A DNA stretch of 64,000 nt from Chloropicon primus (taxonomy: Eukaryota > Chlorophyta > Chloropicophyceae > Chloropicales > Chloropicaceae). This document shows positions 21,826-32,826 of the stretch, in pieces. Each line of letters opens with the position of its first letter. Position 1 is the first letter of the stretch. The DNA lies in contig CP060768.1 in NCBI GenBank assembly GCA_023205875.1, positions 372,001 to 436,000 of the forward strand, read 5' to 3'. The notes beneath the pieces were generated by a model. That model saw only the letters and a list, made by a program, of their open reading frames with translations. It was not told where the DNA came from and ran no database searches. Both the position numbers and the translations under genes were made by a program.

Positions 21826-22665
21826 GTCTAAACCTCCCCTCCTGGTATTCTATTTCCCGTTCTTCTCCTCGCAAGCTTCCCTTCTCTTCTGTCCCAAGCC
21901 AAGACAAGCCAACTACTCTTATACAAAGGGCATGCCTTCCTGTTGCTTGTCCCTTCGCTCCAAAACCCTTCCGTCGTAACCCAGGAGAGGCTGAACAACA
22001 CCTAGGCCAACCCGGCTCCACCCTTCACCCTTCCCAGGCTACTCCTTGACGGGAACACTTGAAAGATGAGGATCTTGGCCTCCCTCCTGGTCCCTCCTGG
22101 GTATCAGTATCAAGTCACCACCACCACAACGGAGCGGAGCGGAAGCAAACGAGCTCACAAAGGTAAGGGACCGGAGAGCCTGTGTGTGCTCCTTTGTCCA
22201 ATGGAAAGGAAAGGTCCTCGTCTTGTTGTTGTGGTTCAAGTCCAAGCATCCACAAAGACTGTGGGGCGCGATTGGATGGATTCTATTCTATTCTTGTGAC
22301 CGAATTTCCTCTCCCCTTCTGGGCTCAACGGAAAGATGAAGTTTTGAATAAGAATTAAATCGAACTCGGGGACAGGAGGAACAGGAGGAACAGGAGGGGA
22401 AAGTTCCCATCCCATCTACATCGCGCGTGAACGAGGCCCGTGTCTCTCCCAAGGAGGGGGTGGGAGTTGGATCAACTCTGATGGTCAGTAACCAGTGTAG
22501 AATGGATGGAATCTGAGACAAGACAAGCCAGGGGCCATCCAATGCAGTGGTGGTCTTCTTCTGTAGTGTTGGCCCTTTTTGTCTCAGAGCGGGACTAGTG
22601 CGACTCACGACGCGCACGAAAAGAGCAAGAGACAGAATAACAAAATAGCATGCTACCACATTGAA
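21826..22665. other. Intergenic, no gene recognised
   Basis: Upstream of LRRC9 and downstream of the coiled-coil gene. GGAACAGGAGGAACAGGAGG direct repeats at about 22376-22398. No convincing coding frame or RNA gene. Confidence 0.5.
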
Positions 22666-23993
22666 TTATACAGTTATGACCATGCTGCTTCCATAGTTCT
22701 CGTTTTCCTCATATTCGACATCGTGGACGTCCAGCTTGTTGGCGGTCCCGTCCTCTGCCTCGGCTTTCTCGGCGTTTTCCTTCTTCCCTTTCGAGTCGAA
22801 GAGGGCAATCTTAAATTGCCTTTCCAAGACCCCTTTCTTCTTCTTCCCGTCCAACTCCCGTTTTCCTCCTTTCATGATCAAGCTCGACTTGCCAGGAGAC
22901 ACTATGCACTCCCTGTCGCTCAACGCCGACCCTTCGGCATCGCAGGAAGGTTTGACACCAGCTCTCTCGTGCTTGGAAGTTGCCGCGGTGGGCAAAGACT
23001 TACGAGGCCTGGTCGTAAATTTTGAGACCGTGGAGGAAGACAACAACTGGAGTGCATGAGTGAGAAGATACTTTACGACTGTATGGCGTTCCGGAAATGA
23101 GAGAGGCGGTGTGTGGGGGGGTCGCAACGTACCTGAGGCTGAACCACCTGTTCCTGCTTGGAAAATAATGGAATTCTGAACCTAGCTCCACCAGCACTAT
23201 TGGTCGAGTCTTGGAAAACCTTGGTCCCCCTGTTTGATCCCAATTTGAACATCCTCGCCGGGGAAGCCATGGTGTTCTTGACGGTCACGTTGCCGTGCTC
23301 GGACACCGAGAGGGTGTTCTCGTCGGTGGCGCTCATCACCTTCTTCTCTCCGAAGAGGTCCTCCTCAAGGAGGTTGTGCATGATCTTCACGAGGACCTCC
23401 TTCTCCATGGTGTCCTGATTCGAGATGGCGTCCATAACGGACTTGACGCGGGCCTTGAGGGAGGCGACGAGCCTCTCGCGGGTCTCCTTCTCCTTGGCGG
23501 CCTCCTGACCCCTAGCGGCAGCGAACTTCTCCAGCTGCAGAGTCGGGCAGGAGAGGGAGGGGGACGGTTCGTGGATTCGAACGCCCGAGTCAGCAACACC
23601 ATTCAGTACTTTTTGCCCTCAGGATTGCAAACACGAGAAAGCGCGGCTGCGGTCGGACACTTTCTTCCGGAAAGAAAGAAAGTGCGTCCTCGGCGACGGC
23701 GACACCGCGCGTCGAAGAGGAGAAAGAGAAGGAGAGAAAGAAAAAAGAGAACGAATGAACCGTGGGACGACGCTCACCTCCGCGATTTTATCCTCGAGGG
23801 CAACCTTGGCCTTCTCCATGACCTCCGCGGCTTTCTCCTTGGTCTCCTTCTCCACCTTGAGGCTCTCCAAGTTCTCCTCGAGGTTTTTCAGCTCAGCCTC
23901 CCTCTGCTTCCTCTCCTCGCGGTTCCCGCGCCTCTGCGCCTCCGTCGCGAACGCCGCACCCAAAACGCAACCAATGATCGCACCCGCCGCCAT
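22666..23993 (-). CDS. Unknown coiled-coil protein
   Basis: Three exons, all phase 0: 23993-23778, 23534-23133, 23046-22666 (72+134+126 = 332 aa). Introns are 243 and 86 bp with consensus ends. The N-terminus MAAGAIIGCVLGAAFATEAQ is a short hydrophobic Gly/Ala segment (possible membrane contact), followed by a charged coiled coil rich in Glu/Lys through about residue 130. A polar basic middle and an acidic C-terminus (VHDVEYEENENYGSS) follow. No family recognised. Head-to-head with ETFA at 437 bp. Confidence 0.7.
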
Positions 23994-24430
23994 CTCTTCT
24001 CGCCGTCCTCGTCCCTCGTCCCTCGCGACAAACTCAACCGATCGATCGATCGTCTGCCAACTCGAACTGACGCTGCTCTCTCTCTCTCTCTCGAGGCGCG
24101 AAAATGTTTTCAAATCCCCCCCAAAAGAAGCGAAATCACTTGTAAATTTATTACACTCGTTTCGATACACAGGGCGAGGTTTGTTTTTCAGGGGAGGGGG
24201 TCGATCACCGTGAGGGGGAGGGTGAGTGTTTGTCGATGTCAGGAGGCTTTTTCGTGACAGGTTTGTGGCAGGGGAGGTTTACAGATCGATAGATTGTGGA
24301 GTACTCTTTCGAATGAGCCCTCGCTTGATCCGTTTGATGCTTTGGTTCGGGTCGAACTTTAGACTAAAACAAACTTGTGTTTTGTTGTGTGCTTCTTTTG
24401 TGTTTGGCTCATTCATTGGTAGGGAGCGTC
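23994..24430. promoter_or_regulatory. Shared divergent promoter region
   Basis: Lies between the coiled-coil gene (minus) and ETFA (plus). A (GATC)n patch lies at about 24033-24050 and a CT tract at about 24075-24093. No gene. Confidence 0.45.
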
Positions 24431-25749
24431 ATGTTTGGGATCGTGAGGCATCTCAATCGAAGGAATCATGCTTCAGGTACGACCCACGTCCGCGCACCCT
24501 TTCGCAAATTTGTTGCGCAGTCTTCATCAACATCATCATCGACATATGCGAGAGACGTGCTCACTCCTAGAGGAGGGCATTGCGTGCCATCGATGCCACG
24601 ACGACGACCTCCTGCCTTTCCCCTCTTGATCTCCGAGTGGATGGTTTCCTCCGCCCGCATCGCGGACCACCGAAAGGCGGACGGACTGACGACGATTTTC
24701 TTTTTTTTTTCCTCTCTGCAGCTTCCAACGCCAGGAGCTTGACCGACGCTTGGACCAGGGCCCTGGGGACCCTGTGCGTCGTGGAGGGCAGCGGGGCTGG
24801 CGAGCTCGATGCGGCCGCCAAGGCCACGATGGTGTGCGCCCAGAAGCACCTGCCGAAGCCAATATGGGCGGTCGTCGCCTCCAGAAGTGGAGCGGGAGGG
24901 GAGGACCTCGCCAAGAGCGTGGCAGGCCTGGAAGGCGTCGAGAAGGTTGTGGTGGCGGAAACGGAGGGAGGCTTTCTTGCCGAGCCCCTCTCCGCGGTGC
25001 TCCACTCTCTCGTCGGGAAGCAGGATCCCTCTCACGTCGTGACCGGATCCAGTACGTTTGGAAAGAACCTTGCGCCGAGGCTTGCTGCTCTGCTGGACTG
25101 CGCCCCGGTGACCGATGTCACCGAGGTCGTCGATGAGAAGACCTTCGTTCGTCCCATTTACGCTGGCAACGCGCTTTCGACCGTCAAGTTCGTGGGAAGC
25201 GGCCCGGTGGTGATGACGGTGAGAGCCACCGCTTTTGGATCCGAAAAGCTGGAGTCTTCTGGGGAGGCAGAGATCGAGCAGCTCGGAGAGGAGGAGAAGG
25301 CCTTGATGGGATCCAACCTCAGCGAGTGGGTTGGAGAGGAGAAGACGGAGAGCGAGAGGCCCTTGCTGGATGCTGCGAGGGTCGTGATCTCTGGCGGAAG
25401 GGCGCTCAAGTCGGAAGAGAACTTCAAGATGCTTGAGGAGCTCGCGGATCAGCTCGGGGGGGCCGTCGGCGCCTCGAGGGCGGCCGTGGACGCGGGCATG
25501 TGTCCCAACGACATGCAGGTCGGCCAAACGGGAAAAGTCGTGGCCCCGGAGCTCTACGTTGCCATCGGCATCTCAGGCGCAGTGCAGCATTTGGCTGGAA
25601 TGAAGGACAGCAAGACCATCGTTGCGATTAACAAGGACGCGGAAGCGCCCATCTTCAAGATCGCGGATTACGGTCTCGTGGGAGACCTTTTCACTGTCTT
25701 GCCCGAACTCTCCGCCAAGCTGGAGGCGCTGGGTTACGAGAAAAAGTAG
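24431..25749 (+). CDS. ETFA: Electron transfer flavoprotein alpha subunit
   Basis: Exon 1, 24431-24476, codes for a basic leader (MFGIVRHLNRRNHAS); a 245-bp phase-1 intron ends in CTCTCTGCAG; exon 2 runs 24722-25749. Total 357 aa. The C-terminal FAD-binding domain is textbook: VVISGGRALKSEENF, VGASRAAVDAG, NDMQVGQTGKVVAPELY, GISGAVQHLAGM and TIVAINKDAEAPIF. The leader fits mitochondrial import. With ETF-beta it passes electrons from acyl-CoA dehydrogenases to ETF-ubiquinone oxidoreductase. The joined start is preferred over an intronic start because it supplies the targeting peptide and good splice sites. Confidence 0.95.
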
Positions 25750-25824
25750 GAGCAAAGCAATATCTATCTAAAACAAATTTAAAGTTACACGCACCACCAC
25801 AGCCTGTGTGTCTCGGTGATCCCG

Positions 25825-26541
25825 TTACAAGGAGGAGGCGTGCTCGTTCGCCCAAAGCTTTTGAAACGCTGCCTCAAGCTCTCTCGCTGCGAACGCGCTC
25901 GTGCCCGCGACGGATATCTCCATGTTGCTGCCGCTGCAAGAGTTCTCGGACCAATTCGCGCTCCCCAAAACCACGAAGTCGTCGCAGATGACGAACTTGG
26001 CATGAAGCTTGTCAAAGCCAGAGTCTTTGATGTCCTTCCACAGCTTGATGTCCGCCCGGTCAGACTTGTTGAGGTGTTCCAGCCACTCCTTGCCGTCGTG
26101 ATCCAAGGTCTCGTCGTTCACGATCAAGGTCACGCCGAGCTCAGGGTTCATGTCCACAGCCGACTGAAGGGCTTCGTAGATGCTCTTGTCGGAGAACTTG
26201 TAAACGGAGGCAGTGATGTTTGTCTTGGCCACCGAGAAGCACTTCGCCAGGAGCCACTTTGGGCTCACCTCTGTGGAAAGCCAGTAACCCAGCCCGTCGT
26301 CGCCGTCCAACGAAGCGCTGCTGGGCAGCACACTGGCCTGCGCGTGAAGCCCTGGCAGGTCCACGCCTCCCTTTGCGGCGACTCGGACCGAGGCCACGAC
26401 ATTGGAGGTGCTCAGAGCTAGGACCGCACAAAACACTGCAAAGGTTTGAAACTTGCAGAAGCAGCGAGTTTCGGCCATCGTTATCCTCCAGTGATGGAAG
26501 TTTCGACCTGGTGAGGTGAGGTTGTTATGGTGTTCAGACAT
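25825..26541 (-). CDS. Single-HKD phospholipase D-family protein (PLD6/endonuclease-like)
   Basis: The frame runs from ATG 26541 (238 aa) or ATG 26478 (217 aa). The second is preferred because it opens with a signal-type hydrophobic segment (FQTFAVFCAVLALSTSNVVA). One HxKxxxxD motif is present, HAKFVICDD, followed by GSANWSENS, the usual GS/N signature. Proteins with a single HKD dimerise to form the active site, as in mitochondrial cardiolipin hydrolase (PLD6/Zucchini) and bacterial Nuc; substrate may be lipid or nucleic acid. A splice donor (CAG-GTAAGTTG) upstream at about 26697 suggests a 5' UTR exon. Tail-to-tail with ETFA. Confidence 0.82.
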   Translation of the reverse strand: MSEHHNNLTSPGRNFHHWRITMAETRCFCKFQTFAVFCAVLALSTSNVVASVRVAAKGGVDLPGLHAQASVLPSSASLDGDDGLGYWLSTEVSPKWLLAKCFSVAKTNITASVYKFSDKSIYEALQSAVDMNPELGVTLIVNDETLDHDGKEWLEHLNKSDRADIKLWKDIKDSGFDKLHAKFVICDDFVVLGSANWSENSCSGSNMEISVAGTSAFAARELEAAFQKLWANEHASSL

Positions 26542-26848
26542 CAGATCAAAAACAGCACACAGAAAAGTCACGAAAGGACGGTAGGGAAATCACAGTCAAT
26601 ACTGGAAGCACAAAGGCAAGTTCTCCTTTCCACTGAAAGAGAGAAACACGGAGAGAAACACGGAGAGAAACACGAGGAGACCGGCCACAACTTACCTGTT
26701 AGTTTTCTGCAAAGGTCGTTTCACCGAGTTTGTAAGTTTCTCGGCAGGGTAATTCAGCCCTACCACGACCATTCCACCGTACATGAACGAATACTTCCGC
26801 CCACGCACGGCAGCCCGTACTAACAAACGTATGTGCAACCCTGAGGAG
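26542..26848. other. Region between PLD gene and Fanzor frame
   Basis: Contains three copies of GAGAAACACG at about 26640-26675 and a minus-strand splice donor at about 26697. The part 26700-26848, next to the Fanzor stop, is where the element's 3' end and guide (omega) RNA would be expected by analogy with TnpB/Fanzor loci. The exact end cannot be set because the second copy's 3' end is outside the window. Confidence 0.45.
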
Positions 26849-29024
26849 TTACACACTTTTTGGTTGACGCAAGTGCTTCAGGAGGACGTTGCGTGCCCCG
26901 TTCACATCCCGACCGCACTTGAAGCCACACTTCTGGCACTTGTACACCTCTGCTCCACCCAGGTTGTCCTTGATGTGTCCGCACCTGCCACAGGTCTTGG
27001 AGGTGTACTCCTCCGTCACGATCGCCAGCTCACTGCCGTGCAAGAGCACCTTGGAAGCCAAGAACGTTCTGAACGCATAGTGCCTCAACGTCAAGAGCGT
27101 GCGAGCCGTCTTCTTCCTGATCACTCGGCGTCTCCCGTTGTTGTTCTTCTTCACCATGTCTTGGGACTTGAACTCCGGGAGGAGGATTGTGTCGAACCTC
27201 CTGCATAGATCGTTGGCTACCTTTTTGTGAAGCTCGTTCGTCAGACCTCGAAGTTTCTCCATGCAGGCGTATTGCTGTCTCTTCAAGTCGCGGCGGTCGA
27301 GGTAAGGGAGCTTCACCTTTGGGTCTTTGCGCTCGGAAATGATCTCATCAATCCTCCAGCAGAGGTTGAACAGCCTCGCGAAGCCTCGCTCGCCCGTGGC
27401 ATACTCCCCGACGCCTTCTTGCGGCGAGTACGACGTCTGAAAGGTCCTGACTCCCGGATCCAGGGCGACAACCTTCCGCTTGTTCTCAGGCTTCAGGGGT
27501 GGCAGGCGATCCCATGGCGTCGCGATGGGAATGTATGTGGAACTGCCCAAGGCGATTTCTTGTGATCTTCACGGCACCCTCGATCTTGCCCCCGGGGATC
27601 TCCTCCGTCAAGTACAGGGGCCCGCCGGCCATCTTCTTCTTGAACACCTCCAGCTTGGTCCACTTGCGTCGTTTGTTGTGCTTGGTGTCATCCTTGTGCC
27701 TCGTGTTTGGCCTTTCGATCGTCTCCACGTTCTTTAACTCTCTTGCATCAATTTCAATGGTCCAAGAGCTCGGTTGCTGACGTTGACGATACTTGAGAAC
27801 GAAGCGGTGCCCCTTCTCCTCGCCGCGCTCCTTCATCGCTTCCTGCTTCGCGATGTTCGAATCCCATGCCTTGATGAGACTTCGCACGGCAGCTTGTCTG
27901 ATGGCACAGGGGGTATCCTTCAGCCAAGGATGCTTCTGATTTACAAAGGCCCCGCTAACGTAGTCCCGGTCCTTGGCCACTTCGGCGCGAAATCGTCTGC
28001 CTCCAATTTGGCTCTCGAGTCTCTTCTCTCTGGCCGCGAAAAGCTCTGCCTCCTGTTTTGTCCATGGCCGTGGAGAGCATTGGATTTCTTTCAGCTCTTT
28101 CTCCAGCCCCTCAAAGACCTCAGGGCGTCGCGGTTTGGCCGTCACAAATCTGTCCAGCAGGACGGTCCAAACCAGCGGAAAACCCTCCTTCTTGACCGCC
28201 TCCAAACACTTGTTGTATGTGAAACGCGCAGCTCCCATCCAGTTGCAAAGGCACTTCGCCTGCTCAGGGTTCAAGCGCATCCTCAGCTTCCTCGTCCGTA
28301 TCACCGTTCGCTCCGACAATAGCTTGGAGGTCTTCAGTTTCTGCCCCCTCTTCCTTTTGGCGGGCGACTGCAATGTCTCGACGGATACCACAGAATCTTC
28401 TGGAAGGTTCAAGCACGACCTCCATCCCGTCTTCGGACACTTTACCTCTTCAAGTTCTCTCTTGATCGATGAGAACCAGGTCTTCTTCACGCTGTCGTCC
28501 GCCAAGCCACCCGGCTGCTTCCCTGCTTTCTTCCCCCTCTTGTTCTTCTTCTTCTTACCCTTCTTCTTGTTCTTCTTCTTGCCCTTCTTGCGAGGCTTCT
28601 TGCGAGGCTTGCCTGACGAGCTCGAACTCTCACCCGCAGAGGAAGCCGCCTCCGGCGGCTTCCCCTTCCGCTTCCGCTTCCCCCCCCGCTTCTTGCGAGG
28701 CGTGCTCGAACCCTCCTCGAAAGCAGAGGCGGGGTCGTCCAGCGGCTTCTCCTTCCGCTTCCGCCCCCGCTTCTTGCGAGGCGTGCTCGAACCCTCACCC
28801 GCAGAGGCGGGGTCGTCCGCGATAGGAAGCAGGCACAACGAGTAGAGCAACTGCAAGCCCTGATTCCAGAACCGACGTAACGGCCGCTCCGTCGTCGGAG
28901 ACTCCTGCCCCGACTTCGAAGCGCCCTGAGCATGACTCTCGCCAGAGTGCGACCTCCTTGTGGAACTCGTCGAGCCACTCCCCTGCTTCTCCTTTTTCTT
29001 ACGGCGCTTCCCTGATCGCGCCAT
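26849..29024 (-). pseudogene. Fanzor RNA-guided nuclease, copy 1, one frame break
   Basis: Two overlapping frames, 29024-27486 (512 aa) and 27550-26849, together cover a TnpB/Fanzor protein; the frame changes between 27550 and 27486. N-terminus: about 190 residues of Lys/Arg/Ser/Pro repeats (STPRKKRG-type), likely nuclear localisation. Then a TnpB-like helical/WED region (RTRKLRMRLNPEQAKCLCNW, GAARFTYNKCL). RuvC-I Asp is in VVALDPG (about 27460), the last RuvC Asp in CGRDVNGARNVLL (about 26908), and the zinc ribbon CGRCG...CQKCG lies between about 26990 and 26925. At the RuvC-II site the sequence is LLPEF, proline where TnpB has Glu, with Glu-Glu 55 residues on in TEEYTSKTCG, the rearranged site reported for Fanzors. 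It may be spliced or truly broken. Confidence 0.88.
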
Positions 29025-29185
29025 GACTGCTAGGGTTTCACTCGCTGCCCTCCTCGTAACTCCTCGTAACTATAGATTGGCCTTGTCCAGCAAGTGAGAA
29101 CGAGAAAACGTTTTGTGGGTTGTCCTTTGGGTGTGACCAAACTGGTATACACTGGAATCCCACCAACAGGGGAAAACCTCCAACA
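26849..29185 (-). mobile_element. Fanzor (eukaryotic TnpB-like) element, copy 1
   Basis: The 5' boundary is set by comparison with the copy at 63010: both begin TGTTGGAGGTTTTCCCCTG (here minus strand from 29185), and sequence beyond is unrelated. Homology covers the noncoding leader and the coding start. The 3' boundary is unknown but lies below 26849. No recombinase or transposase other than the Fanzor protein is encoded, so the unit is probably non-autonomous for movement. The flanking sequence 29186-29460 is the 5' region of NSE4. Confidence 0.85.
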
Positions 29186-29460
29186 TGAGGTGAGGTCACC
29201 ATCTCCTCTCCCGCCAAAAAAGGAGAAAAAAATAGGCGGGAGAGGAGGAGAGGAGAGGACGACGACGACGGGGGAGGGGTGCGAAGAGCTGAAGCGAACG
29301 AAAGATCGTCTCCCGATCTGGACAGGACGCCGCCTCACTCGACGCATTCGGAGGACGAGCTCGTGTCGAGAGGCACACCAGGATCAGATTTTGTTCCAAG
29401 GGGCAGGCCGATTGTGACTGACTTGACCCTCTCGGATTGATTGGAGCGAGGAAGAGCGCG

Positions 29461-30685
29461 ATGAAGGACCGGAGGAAGCTGAGGGAGAAGTACAGGGAGC
29501 TCATCGTGCTCTCTGAAGAGAACAGGGACTCGACTCAATGGGAAAAACCAGAAAAGGTGAGTTTTGAAACCATCTCGAACTCTTGTTGCTGATCTCATCC
29601 TCATCGTCAGCAACAACATCGTCACCACCGCCACCACCACTGATCTCACGAGGATCAAGTTGCGCGCTTCCCCTGCGACTGGTCTTCACCATCCTCCTGG
29701 ACGAGACTGACCGCCGACTTTGTTTGGACGAACCGGAATCGTTCGGTACCTTCTCTGTTCGACCCAACAGCTCAAGGAGATCCTCGCGACTGCAAACGAG
29801 CTTCACGGGCACGTGACGAAGCCGCGGGAGCACGCAGCGGACACGGAGCTGCTCAGCACGCTGGCTGCCTCCGGACTGTCTCACGCGAAGAAGAGCCTGG
29901 TGTGGGGCAAGAGGCTGAACACGGCGAAGGACCTCGTGAACGCTCTCAAGTGCGAGTACTTGCCAGGTTGGACGCCCAAGGAGGCCACGGCGGACCAGAA
30001 CTTGGAAGAATTCGATTGGGAGAAGGCGGGCGCCTTTGCCTCGAATTACTTGAACACGGTGGTCGGCGTGACGACCATGTTTGGACCCTTTCAGGACTTG
30101 ATGCCCAAGGAGGCGAGGCAGGCGAGCAGAAGGGGACCGAGGCAGAAGCTGGGAGAGCACGTGAACCCGGACGAGCTGGAGGATGCCCAGGCCTGCTGCA
30201 GTGAGCAGCAGAAGACCGATAAGAACATGGAGGAGATGTTGAACATCCTCCTGGACGCGGACAACTTGGACGCGGACGGCTCCGTGAAGATGGCCGAGCT
30301 GATCTTCAACCCCAAGAGCTTCTCGCAGACGGTGGAGAACATATTCACGCTCAGCTTCTTGGTGAAAGATGGGAGGGTCAAGGTGGTCGAGAACACCAAT
30401 GACGGGTGCATCATGGTGAGTGCGATGACGAGGAGCAGAGAGGGAGTGACGCAACAGATGGGACAGGTTCAGTTCATCTCCTCGTTCTCCATGAAGACGT
30501 GGCGGCTGATGAAGGAGAAGATTCGGGAATCCTCCTGCTTGATGAAGCACAGAACGGCAGAGGACCTCGGGCTGGAGGTACCGGAGTCCCCGGACGATGC
30601 GCCGCCGCCTCGGAGGAAGCGAGCTTCGCAGCAATCGCCCCCAAGGAGGAGGGCCGCCGCCCGCCGCATCATGTTGGACATGTAA
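29461..30685 (+). CDS. NSE4: SMC5-SMC6 complex kleisin NSE4
   Basis: Exons 29461-29556 and 29771-30685, phase-0 intron of 214 bp, 336 aa. Exon 1 encodes the N-terminal NSE4 signature (REKYRELIVLSEENR). Exon 2 continues with the helical neck region and the C-terminal winged-helix domain: FNPKSFSQTVENIFTLSFLV, KDGRVKVV and QFISSFSMKTWRLM match the conserved Nse4 C-terminal domain (compare plant TSFAQTVENLFALSFL). NSE4 bridges SMC5 and SMC6 heads with NSE1/NSE3 in DNA repair and restriction of extrachromosomal DNA. The C-terminal tail is basic. The Fanzor insertion lies about 275 bp upstream. Confidence 0.92.
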
Positions 30686-30970
30686 TAATGTATTCTTCAT
30701 TCTCGCACGTACGCCTCAATACCAATGCGTCAGAAAGCCTTCCGGCTCGAGCCCGTTCGATGCCCCAGGAGCAAGCATCACAAGCCGTACGGTGTTCAGC
30801 CATCGATGTCGACCGTCGATGCCGATGCGATGCACTCCTCCACTCACTCACCCCAAGCACGCGCTCCATGAGGGAGGATTTTGGAAAAATTTCGAGCTCG
30901 AGCTCGAGAGAGAGAGAGGGCGGGCGTTGAAGACGTTACGGGACTGGCGCGCCGAAGGGGAGGGTATGGT

Positions 30971-32752
30971 ATGGTGCTTCTAGACCTTCTGGACGTTGCC
31001 TTCAGGCGGTGCCTGCACAAGGAGGACTTCAAGTTCGAGAAGCACGACCTTGGCGGCTCGGGGTCGTGCTTGAACTCGGCGTCTCCTTCAAAGTATTTCG
31101 TTCTCGGCTTCAAGGACAGGAACCTGGAGGACGAATATCTTAGAGACCTGGCTCTTACAAACAGGAACAAGATCCTCGTTGGGTACGTGGTATCTATCCT
31201 CACGTACTTTTCGTCCTGGACGTCGGAGCTCTACTTTTTCATCCTGGGCGACAAGTATGGTTTCGTCGGGGCCAAGTTCAACAACACCGTGTTCTCCCTC
31301 AGCGTCTGCGCTCTCGCCGTGTTCGTTTTGGGGCTCGTCGCTTGCCTGCTCATTTACCGCAACAAGTCGTTGCCGAGCAAGAAGGTGGTGCTGCACGTTA
31401 CCATTGCGGTGTACTTTGCCTTCATGCTGTTCACGGGGGGCAAGTTGAGCAAAACGATTGCCGCCGCCCCGTTCGGGATGAACCAAGACCAGCCGATAGG
31501 TTGGGTGGTGAGGATAGTTTTCCTGGACGCCATACCTCTTCTGTCTGTCGTGTTCATGGGGTTGACTGCGCTGCACACCTTGGAGCTGGTCCTCGCTTTC
31601 TTCCTCATCTACCTCGTGATCGTTCCTGTTGTTGTCCACATCGGTGGCTTCGACGCATACGGGTTGCTTAGCAGCGAGAACATCATGGCTTACGCGGACG
31701 AGCACCTCAACGGGTTTATCTGCGACCGCATGTCCTCCGAACTTTGCGCCTTCTCGATCAGGTGGTTGATCGTAACGCCCCTCATCATGGTCTACATTGT
31801 GACGTTCACGGTCCTCATCGTCAGCGTAGTCGTGGAGCAGGGAAGCCGGGACTCTTTCATCAACAAAAAGATTATCGACGCTCTCACCAAGAGATCCGAG
31901 CTGGCGCTCCTGAAGCAAAAGGAGGAGCAAGAGGGGTTGATAAACTCGATATTCCCCCCCACCATAGCAAAGGATCTGATCGACAAGCAAATGGCGACGG
32001 AGCTCATGAATGAGGATTCCGTCGGACTCAAGAGGGTTGGTTCGTTGCAGAGCGTGGACGAGGATTTTGGGCGCCTCGTGGCTAGAATGCACGAGGATGT
32101 AACCATCGTGTTCACTGATATAGTGGGCTTCACCTCGATGTCGACGAACTGCTTGCCTTACGAGGTCATGAACTTCCTGCATCTTCTCTTCACGGGTCTC
32201 GATCATCTTGTGGACTCGGACACGCAACTGTGGAAGATAGAGACCATAGGCGATTCGATGATGGTCGTCGCAGGCCTGGATGTTCACGTCGAGAAGAGTG
32301 TGGACCTGGAGAGATCGAAGTCGCCGACTAAGTCCAGCAGTGGGATGGGCAGTGGGGCGAACAGCTACACCTTGCGGAGGGTTCTCACCTGCAAGCGCTC
32401 AAACAAATACACTTCTGCTACTTCTGCTGTAGATTTTGGCAGGGCCGCTTTGGGTGAAGCGGCCAAACACACGATGCCCAACGGCAAACCTTGCGCGATC
32501 CGAGTAGGGATCCACACGGGGGACGTCTGCTCCGGGGTGGTCGGAAGTAGGATGCCACGCTACTGCTTGTTCGGCGACACCGTGAACGTGGCCAGCCGGA
32601 TGGAAACGACAGGAGAAGCAGGAAGAGTCCACGTTTCGGAGGATACCTATGACTTGGTTTTCGGTGCTTTTGCGGATTGGGAGGAACGATCAGTCTCTGT
32701 GAAAGGAAAGGGCGAGATGAAGACTTATTTTTTGGTAGAGCAAGAACAGTAA
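30971..32752 (+). CDS. Membrane guanylyl cyclase-like protein, single catalytic domain
   Basis: 593 aa from ATG 30971; no intron. Six to seven hydrophobic helices (about residues 55-300: FVLGLVACLLIY, TIAVYFAFMLF, LVLAFFLIYLVIVPVVV, LIVTPLIMVYIVTFTVLIV and others) are followed by a coiled linker (LLKQKEEQEGLINSIFPP) and one class III cyclase domain. Both metal Asp are present (FTDIVGF, ETIGDSM), as are Asn/Arg (GDTVNVASRME). Glu in KIETIGD and Cys in RYCLFGD are the guanylyl-type purine selectors, so it should be a self-sufficient homodimer making cGMP (inference). About 70 residues are inserted in the catalytic domain (SKSPTKSSSG...). A second cyclase gene lies at the window start. Tail-to-tail with CDPK. 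Confidence 0.88.
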   Translation: MVLLDLLDVAFRRCLHKEDFKFEKHDLGGSGSCLNSASPSKYFVLGFKDRNLEDEYLRDLALTNRNKILVGYVVSILTYFSSWTSELYFFILGDKYGFVGAKFNNTVFSLSVCALAVFVLGLVACLLIYRNKSLPSKKVVLHVTIAVYFAFMLFTGGKLSKTIAAAPFGMNQDQPIGWVVRIVFLDAIPLLSVVFMGLTALHTLELVLAFFLIYLVIVPVVVHIGGFDAYGLLSSENIMAYADEHLNGFICDRMSSELCAFSIRWLIVTPLIMVYIVTFTVLIVSVVVEQGSRDSFINKKIIDALTKRSELALLKQKEEQEGLINSIFPPTIAKDLIDKQMATELMNEDSVGLKRVGSLQSVDEDFGRLVARMHEDVTIVFTDIVGFTSMSTNCLPYEVMNFLHLLFTGLDHLVDSDTQLWKIETIGDSMMVVAGLDVHVEKSVDLERSKSPTKSSSGMGSGANSYTLRRVLTCKRSNKYTSATSAVDFGRAALGEAAKHTMPNGKPCAIRVGIHTGDVCSGVVGSRMPRYCLFGDTVNVASRMETTGEAGRVHVSEDTYDLVFGAFADWEERSVSVKGKGEMKTYFLVEQEQ

Positions 32753-32826
32753 CTGAACTGAAGTTTTTGCTTTTTTTAATGGGAGCAGAAGTTCGTCATT
32801 TCAATACCACGGGCTGCTTACAAAAC

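Noticed and set aside
24580-24721. In-frame N-terminal extension of ETFA from an upstream start
   Set aside because: This stretch is an intron with a strong polypyrimidine tract and CAG; the spliced leader gives a proper mitochondrial presequence.
26849-29185. Bacterial contamination as the source of the TnpB-like gene
   Set aside because: It lies between eukaryotic genes with introns, has a long NLS-like N-terminus and the Fanzor-type active-site change, and recurs at 63 kb.
31088-32287. 399-aa frame antisense to the second cyclase
   Set aside because: Shadow; no domain, fully covered by the cyclase coding sequence.
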